From Rhodospirillales bacterium (GTDB taxonomy: Bacteria; Pseudomonadota; Alphaproteobacteria; Rhodospirillales; Defluviicoccaceae): 17,832 bases of DNA. The position numbers and the translations under genes are program-made. Within the stretch, counting starts at the first letter, position 1. Each line of letters starts with the position of its first letter. Of this stretch, positions 13,466 through 17,832 are shown in pieces. The stretch covers positions 1 through 17,832 of the forward strand of contig JAHCKI010000014.1 in assembly GCA_026125865.1 (NCBI GenBank), read 5' to 3'. A model generated the notes under the pieces. It was given only the letters and a program-made list of their open reading frames with translations, did not search any database and was not told where the DNA came from.

Positions 13466-13713
13466 CAGAATAGCTCCGGATTTTTGTTGAACAGGTCATC
13501 CAGTTCCCTGTCGACCTTGATTCGAACTTCGTGCTCGATTTTCACGTTCATGTTGATGGTGATGGGTTCTTTGGGCGCCTCCACGGCAACCCGCGGCGTA
13601 CATGCGGCCGTAAGGAAAGCGAGAGGCAAACCTGCAAGCAGGATCCAGTGTGGGAAGATCCGATTGAGGATCGAAGTTTGCGGTCGCGGTTGCACGCGTA
13701 AGAGCATAGTCAT
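13465..13713 (-). CDS. ynbE: YnbE family outer-membrane lipoprotein
   Basis: 82 residues. A hydrophobic signal (HWILLAGLPLAFLTAAC, 22-38) ends in a lipobox with Cys38, the lipid-anchored residue; the -3 position is Thr rather than the usual Leu, a mild deviation. The mature 45 residues carry the family block VEAPKEPITINMNVKIEHEVRIKVDRELDDLF. In E. coli YnbE multimerises as a beta-strand extension that links YdbH to the outer membrane. The gene starts with ATGA overlapping the ydbH stop and ends with TGATG overlapping the ydbL start, so the three are translationally coupled. Confidence 0.92.
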   Translation of the reverse strand: MTMLLRVQPRPQTSILNRIFPHWILLAGLPLAFLTAACTPRVAVEAPKEPITINMNVKIEHEVRIKVDRELDDLFNKNPELF

Positions 13714-15989
13714 TTTCGTTCCAGCCTTTCCTGGATTCGGTCCGGCAAAGTCAATCCCAACAGGGCGCTGAGTAAAACCTTATCAAGATCGCCGCTCAAA
13801 TTAATATTGAACGCGAACGGATATCCTTCCATGAAATCAGGGTTCTTGCCAGCGATTTGCAGTCGGCTCGTCCATCCGCGCCCGGCACCCCCGTCGATTC
13901 CAACGCCAAGAGACTGATAGTGGAAGTTCTCCAAGGCCCGTAGGGCAAGAGTGACTCCCTCTCCCTGATTTAACAAGGACGTCGGCGTGGTCAAGGGTAT
14001 GTAGCGGAGAACGCCCGGCGATTCGGTCGACAATGTTCCACCGGTGATGCTGACCTTTCCGCTTTCGAAGGTGATAGGTATGCGGCCTCCCACATGACCG
14101 GTGGCGGTTGATCCGTCCAGTTCGACTAGGTCCAACAACGCCTGCAGGCTCACGCCCGTGAGATCGAGCGTCCCTTGGTAGCGCGTCTTGGCGGTGTCGA
14201 ATATCGCATTGGATTGGCTGGCTCGGCCGCCGAGGAGGTTGACGGTGGCGCTCTCGATGTGAACCCGTTGCCGGGCATCGAGTTGAAACCGTATGTCGGC
14301 ATCGGTCATCGGCACGCCCGCCATGACTCGGTCGATTTTTATCCTTTGGCCACGCGGCGTACGCGGCGGATCGAAACCGATGACGCGGACGGCGCCGGCG
14401 AGGCCCTGCAGGTGGAAGCCCTGGACCTCCATCTCCGTTTTCTCGATGCGGACGAGCAGGTTCGGCCGCAAGCGGCCGTCTCGCCAAGCCAGGGTGCCTT
14501 GGGCCGATACCCGGCCTTTCACATTTGAAATCGGAGCATTCAGGGTGGGTGCCAGATCCTTCGGCTGCAGGTTCCCGGGAGCGAAACGAACGGGGTGCAT
14601 TCGGATGTCGGCTTCGGCGGTTTCGGTATCGCGGTTCCAGGTCCCCGTGACATCGACGCGCATTTTTTCGTCCGCCGCCGTCATCGTTGCATCGAACGGT
14701 ATGCGCGTTTGTTCCAGCGTCGCCCGCCCGGAAATGTTGAGAGGTGGCGCCAATCGCGACTTGCTGAGGTCGGTCACGGTGAGAGATCGCACCGCCACCA
14801 TCGGCGTCGGTTCAAGGGTGATGACGGCATCACCCTCGGTAAATTGGACCACATGATCGGCACCGGAGACCGTGGCGTCGGCAACATGAAGCATCGCTGA
14901 GCGGAAACGTCCCTGCTCGTGCTGAACTTCCAACATCGGTGCGTCGTTCGGCTCAACGCGAGCCGTCATCGGACCACTTGGCGTCAATGCCTTGAATTCA
15001 AGCGGCTTAAGCGCCGTCACACTCAAGCCGTCCGAGGTGATCACCGCCGCTATTTGCCCCACGGCCGAGAGCGTGGCATTGGCTTCGGAGATGGCGACAT
15101 CGGCAAGGTTGGCGGCTATCGTTCCGGTACCGCGCAGCGAACGCCAATCTCCGTCATCCGGTATGGCGCCGGCTATTTCGAACAAGACGTCTCCCTGCCG
15201 TGATTTGATCGTACCCTTAGTCTCGATTTCCTTGCCCTTTAACGTTGCGACAGCGTCAAGTTGGGCGTCATCGAGGTGAGGGAAGGGCAGGTTTGGCGTT
15301 CTAAGCGTCAGTTGAGCAGTCTCGACGGATGTCGAAGACGCGGTAAACTCGATAGCGCCTTCGACATCGGTAGACGTGGCTCCGGGTACCCGTAGAACAC
15401 CGTCAAAGTGCAAAGCGCCGTGAAAGCGATCGTCGGCAATGGCGCGTATGTCCCCGTTGATGGTCATTCGAGACCCCACCGGGGCGTCCATCGATATGAC
15501 GGCATCCTTGAGAGCAACCGTTTCGATTGTCCAATTGCGGCCGTCGTCATTGTCCGGTCGCCCTTGGATGGCGTCGAGGCCGGCGATGGATACACCGTCT
15601 TCGTTCGCCTGCAGGTGTACCGTCAACCCATCGATGTCGAGCCGATCGATCCGACGGTCCATCAATGCGGTCGGCGTATAGGCGACGATCAGTCGCTCGA
15701 TCTTGACCGCCGCTTCCGGTCCGGCATGGATCGCCGACAACACCAGCCGATCGAAGTTTGCTTCCTCCACCCGGAAATTGACCGGATTTGCGTCGCTGGT
15801 GTCGAGAGCAATGCGTATCGCATGGGTGACGAGATCGTGGCGAAAAGCAAACGTCGCCACGACAAGGGCGCCAACCAGGAGAAAGGCAACTCCGCCCCAA
15901 CGCCAAGCTTGAGAAAACCTCCTTGGCTTCGGCTCGGCCGTGTTCACTGTCGTCGACCGTTCTGTTGTCGATAACCGTTTCTTAACCAT
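13710..15989 (-). CDS. ydbH: YdbH family AsmA-like lipid transport protein
   Basis: 759 residues from the ATG at 15989. A cytosolic, basic N-terminus is followed by one membrane anchor (WRWGGVAFLLVGALVVATFAF, about 29-49). The rest is a long periplasmic repeat of beta strands typical of AsmA-like bridges: alternating short hydrophobic strands such as IERLIVAYTPTALMDRRIDRLDIDGLTVHL, and a C-terminal region GHVGGRIPITFESGKVSITGGTLSTESPGVLRY shared with the YdbH family. With TamB and YhdP, YdbH forms one of the partly redundant phospholipid routes to the outer membrane in E. coli. The open frame continues upstream to 16208, but that part is unlike the family and lies opposite the Panacea gene. 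First gene of the ydbH-ynbE-ydbL operon; divergent from the Panacea gene across 72 bp. Confidence 0.9.
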   Translation of the reverse strand: MVKKRLSTTERSTTVNTAEPKPRRFSQAWRWGGVAFLLVGALVVATFAFRHDLVTHAIRIALDTSDANPVNFRVEEANFDRLVLSAIHAGPEAAVKIERLIVAYTPTALMDRRIDRLDIDGLTVHLQANEDGVSIAGLDAIQGRPDNDDGRNWTIETVALKDAVISMDAPVGSRMTINGDIRAIADDRFHGALHFDGVLRVPGATSTDVEGAIEFTASSTSVETAQLTLRTPNLPFPHLDDAQLDAVATLKGKEIETKGTIKSRQGDVLFEIAGAIPDDGDWRSLRGTGTIAANLADVAISEANATLSAVGQIAAVITSDGLSVTALKPLEFKALTPSGPMTARVEPNDAPMLEVQHEQGRFRSAMLHVADATVSGADHVVQFTEGDAVITLEPTPMVAVRSLTVTDLSKSRLAPPLNISGRATLEQTRIPFDATMTAADEKMRVDVTGTWNRDTETAEADIRMHPVRFAPGNLQPKDLAPTLNAPISNVKGRVSAQGTLAWRDGRLRPNLLVRIEKTEMEVQGFHLQGLAGAVRVIGFDPPRTPRGQRIKIDRVMAGVPMTDADIRFQLDARQRVHIESATVNLLGGRASQSNAIFDTAKTRYQGTLDLTGVSLQALLDLVELDGSTATGHVGGRIPITFESGKVSITGGTLSTESPGVLRYIPLTTPTSLLNQGEGVTLALRALENFHYQSLGVGIDGGAGRGWTSRLQIAGKNPDFMEGYPFAFNINLSGDLDKVLLSALLGLTLPDRIQERLERK

Positions 15990-16061
15990 AGAGCCGTATC
16001 GTCCAGTCCAAATTCGGCCAGAAATCCATACATGAAATGGGAAGTGTGGGAGTGAGTTGGT

Positions 16062-16598
16062 ATGCCTACAGCCGTCGATTCCGCATTCGACATCGCGTTT
16101 TGGTTCATTGACACCGCTCTTGATGCCGGCGAGCACGTGCAGCCGCAGAAACTGCAGCGGTTGCTCTTTCTTGCGCAAGCCTATTACGCCGTTCTCCACG
16201 ACGGGCAAATGCTGATGCCGGCGGTTTTCGTCGCTGACGATCCTGGTCCGATTGAGCCAAACATCTACATCGCCTTTTCCAAGGGGCGTCCCAATGTGGA
16301 TCCGTCGCTATTTTTGCCATCGCAAGTCGAGGCCGTGCTGAGGGGGGTCTGGCGGCGTTTCGGGCACCACACGACCGACTATCTCTCGCGGATGATCAAG
16401 GAAACGGAGGCCTACCGCGATGCTCGCAAGCAGGGGCCCCGTTCGGTGATGTCGTTCAAGGCAATTCAGACCGCATTCGCCCGCGCCGAAACAACGCCGG
16501 GCGCTTACCAGATCGTACGGCCCAAGGTGATGCGAACTCAGGCCGGCCGCGCCGTGGTCGTGACGGCGTGGGCGCCGAAAGCGGTCGCGGCTACGTGA
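16062..16598 (+). CDS. Panacea (DUF4065/SocA-like) domain protein
   Basis: 178 residues. The Panacea pattern is clear: FDIAFWFIDTALDAGEHVQPQKLQRLLFLAQAYYAV (9-44), then a GPIEPNIYIAFSKG segment (62-75), later helices VEAVLRGVWRRFG and LSRMIKETEAYRDAR. SocA of Caulobacter belongs to this family; it delivers the toxin SocB to ClpXP. Panacea proteins serve as antitoxins in many toxin-antitoxin pairs, but also occur alone. No small toxin ORF flanks this gene, so a TA role is not supported here. The N-terminal ATG has GGGAGTGAG upstream. The C-terminal tail from about residue 145 is not part of the domain. It ends with an 8-bp overlap with the convergent TRAP permease gene. Confidence 0.8.
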   Translation: MPTAVDSAFDIAFWFIDTALDAGEHVQPQKLQRLLFLAQAYYAVLHDGQMLMPAVFVADDPGPIEPNIYIAFSKGRPNVDPSLFLPSQVEAVLRGVWRRFGHHTTDYLSRMIKETEAYRDARKQGPRSVMSFKAIQTAFARAETTPGAYQIVRPKVMRTQAGRAVVVTAWAPKAVAAT

Positions 16599-17832
16599 CG
16601 GGAGCCGCCTTCGGTTTCGACAGGCGGTCGCTCAAAACCATCAAGGCAATAAAAACGATGAGACCGCCGACCTTCGGCAGCAAAGCAATAGGCCACAGCA
16701 GCAGCGCGCCAATGGCCGCGAACGCAAGGCGGAAAGGTAGGTTGAGCGGCTTTTCCGCAAATCCTTGCATAGCCGCCGTCAGTCCGTAGACACCGACGGT
16801 TCCGAACACAAAAATCGTCAGCGCCTCGACGACGTCGCCGGAAAGAAACGGCGTATACGCAAACAGCAGCGGCACGATGTAGAGGCCCTTGGAGATCTTC
16901 CAGGCCGTCAATCCAGTCGCCATGGGTGGTGTGTCGGCGATCGCCGCCGCCGCAAAGGCGGTCAAGCACACCGGCGGGGTCACGTTGCTGTCCTGCGACA
17001 GCCAGAAGATGATCATGTGCGCCGATAGCAGGGCCGTGGACAACAACGCGGCATCAAGCGTTTGTTCGACCACCATGGCTTTCATGTCGGGAGGGATTTG
17101 GCTAACGAGAGCGGCCGCCTGATCCGCCGGCATGGGCACTCCTGGTGAGACCGCCGCCTCGGGGGAAACCAGCAACAACACGGTTCGCGCGGCTTCCGGC
17201 ACCATGCCGTTCGCGAACGCGTCGACGAGGTGGCTCTGTACGATCAGATCATAGATGGCGGGAGCGGACAGGGTGCCGAGGACGATATAGGCAGCGGTGA
17301 CCGGCAAACCCATGCCGAGGACCAGTGAAGCCAGCGCGACCAGCACGATGGTGATGATCAGGCTGCCGCCGGCCCAGTCGTTGACCATCAGCGAGAAGGT
17401 GTTGCCGATACCGGTAGTGCCGATGACGTTGACGATCAGTCCGACCGCCACCAGAAGCACCGCGACACTGATCATGTTGCGGGCGCCGAGCGCCAGGGCT
17501 TCGAGGATCGCCCACGGACCCATTCGGTGTGGCGACAGCCAGGAGGCCAAAACAACGGAAATGATGCTGATGCCGGCGGCGTAAGTGGGTGTAAAGCCGT
17601 AGATCAGCAGTCCGATGAGAACGGCGATGGGGATCAGGGAATGTCCGCCGTCCTTCAAAACCTCGATCATCCGCGGGCTGTCGCCGGTGTCGACCACGCC
17701 AATGTTCAGCCGCTTCGCTTCGATACGGACCCAGAAGGCAACGGACAGGAAATACATCAGCGCCGGCAGGGCGGCCACGGCGATGATATTGAGATAGGGG
17801 ATTTCCGTGTAGCTCGACATGATGAAGGCGCC
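16591..17832 (-). CDS. Fused TRAP transporter permease (4TM/12TM, DctQM), C-terminal part
   Basis: The gene enters from the right edge; the visible 413 residues form its C-terminal part (the frame stays open past the window as GAFIMSSYTEIPYLN, matching the AFIM...IPYL block of the fused permeases). About ten hydrophobic segments are visible, including VAALPALMYFLSVAFWV, SLIPIAVLIGLLIYGF and MISVAVLLVAVGLIVNVIG, plus the conserved LVLGMGLPVTAAYIVLGTLSAPA and SNVTPPVCLTAFAAAAIA motifs, typical of the DctM half. TRAP transporters import organic acids or similar solutes with a periplasmic DctP/TAXI protein driven by an ion gradient. The binding protein is not in view, so the substrate is unknown. 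Confidence 0.93.
   Translation of the reverse strand, partial: GAFIMSSYTEIPYLNIIAVAALPALMYFLSVAFWVRIEAKRLNIGVVDTGDSPRMIEVLKDGGHSLIPIAVLIGLLIYGFTPTYAAGISIISVVLASWLSPHRMGPWAILEALALGARNMISVAVLLVAVGLIVNVIGTTGIGNTFSLMVNDWAGGSLIITIVLVALASLVLGMGLPVTAAYIVLGTLSAPAIYDLIVQSHLVDAFANGMVPEAARTVLLLVSPEAAVSPGVPMPADQAAALVSQIPPDMKAMVVEQTLDAALLSTALLSAHMIIFWLSQDSNVTPPVCLTAFAAAAIADTPPMATGLTAWKISKGLYIVPLLFAYTPFLSGDVVEALTIFVFGTVGVYGLTAAMQGFAEKPLNLPFRLAFAAIGALLLWPIALLPKVGGLIVFIALMVLSDRLSKPKAAPVT

Noticed and set aside
15990..16208. A 73-residue N-terminal extension of YdbH
   Set aside because: It is unlike the family, has no membrane signal, and lies opposite the Panacea gene; the ATG at 15989 precedes the basic region and membrane anchor.
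16062..16598. A toxin-antitoxin pair with the Panacea gene
   Set aside because: The flanking genes are ydbH and a TRAP permease; no small toxin-like ORF with a ribosome-binding site is next to it.

Overview
The window reads as chromosomal DNA of an alphaproteobacterium, most like the Rhodospirillales. The basis is protein style and gene order: an NDUFA12-type complex I subunit next to mlaD, DUF2155, aat and aroQ is a typical alphaproteobacterial neighbourhood, and the long NrdJ, the ThiS-ThiG fusion and the ydbH-ynbE-ydbL operon fit. Genus and species cannot be named from this sequence. No rRNA, tRNA, CRISPR array, insertion sequence, integrase or phage gene was seen.

Layout. 1-1400: the 3' end of a DUF4340 gene (+) meets a solitary OAS/CD-NTase-like gene (-) whose catalytic acids are largely lost; both genes end inside a short palindromic repeat. 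1400-1625: a cluster of three larger palindromes. 1626-5312 (-): nrdJ, a B12-dependent ribonucleotide reductase, with about 500 bp of non-coding DNA upstream. 5813-8420 (+): a tight operon of NDUFA12, two tandem MCE/MlaD genes, a SAM methyltransferase and DUF2155. 8342-9536 (-): aat and aroQ, with accB and accC missing from their usual place between them. 9625-10602 (+): fused thiS-thiG. 10603-10962: a 360-nt leader. 10963-12096 (+): a type III PLP ornithine/lysine decarboxylase. 12093-15989 (-): ydbH, ynbE and ydbL in an overlapping operon, followed by xdhC. 16062-16598 (+): an orphan Panacea/SocA-like gene. 16591-17832 (-): the 3' part of a fused TRAP transporter permease.

Themes. Two unrelated envelope lipid-transport modules lie in one window: the MCE pair and the AsmA-like YdbH system. 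All four convergent gene pairs overlap at their 3' ends (18, 79, 4 and 8 bp), leaving no room for an intrinsic terminator between them. The most interesting candidate for an undescribed system is the leader of the decarboxylase gene. A possible 37-codon upstream ORF ends exactly where the first of three hairpins begins, and the middle hairpin excludes both of the others. This is the architecture expected of a leader-peptide attenuator. The position also matches that of the alphaproteobacterial speF RNA motif.
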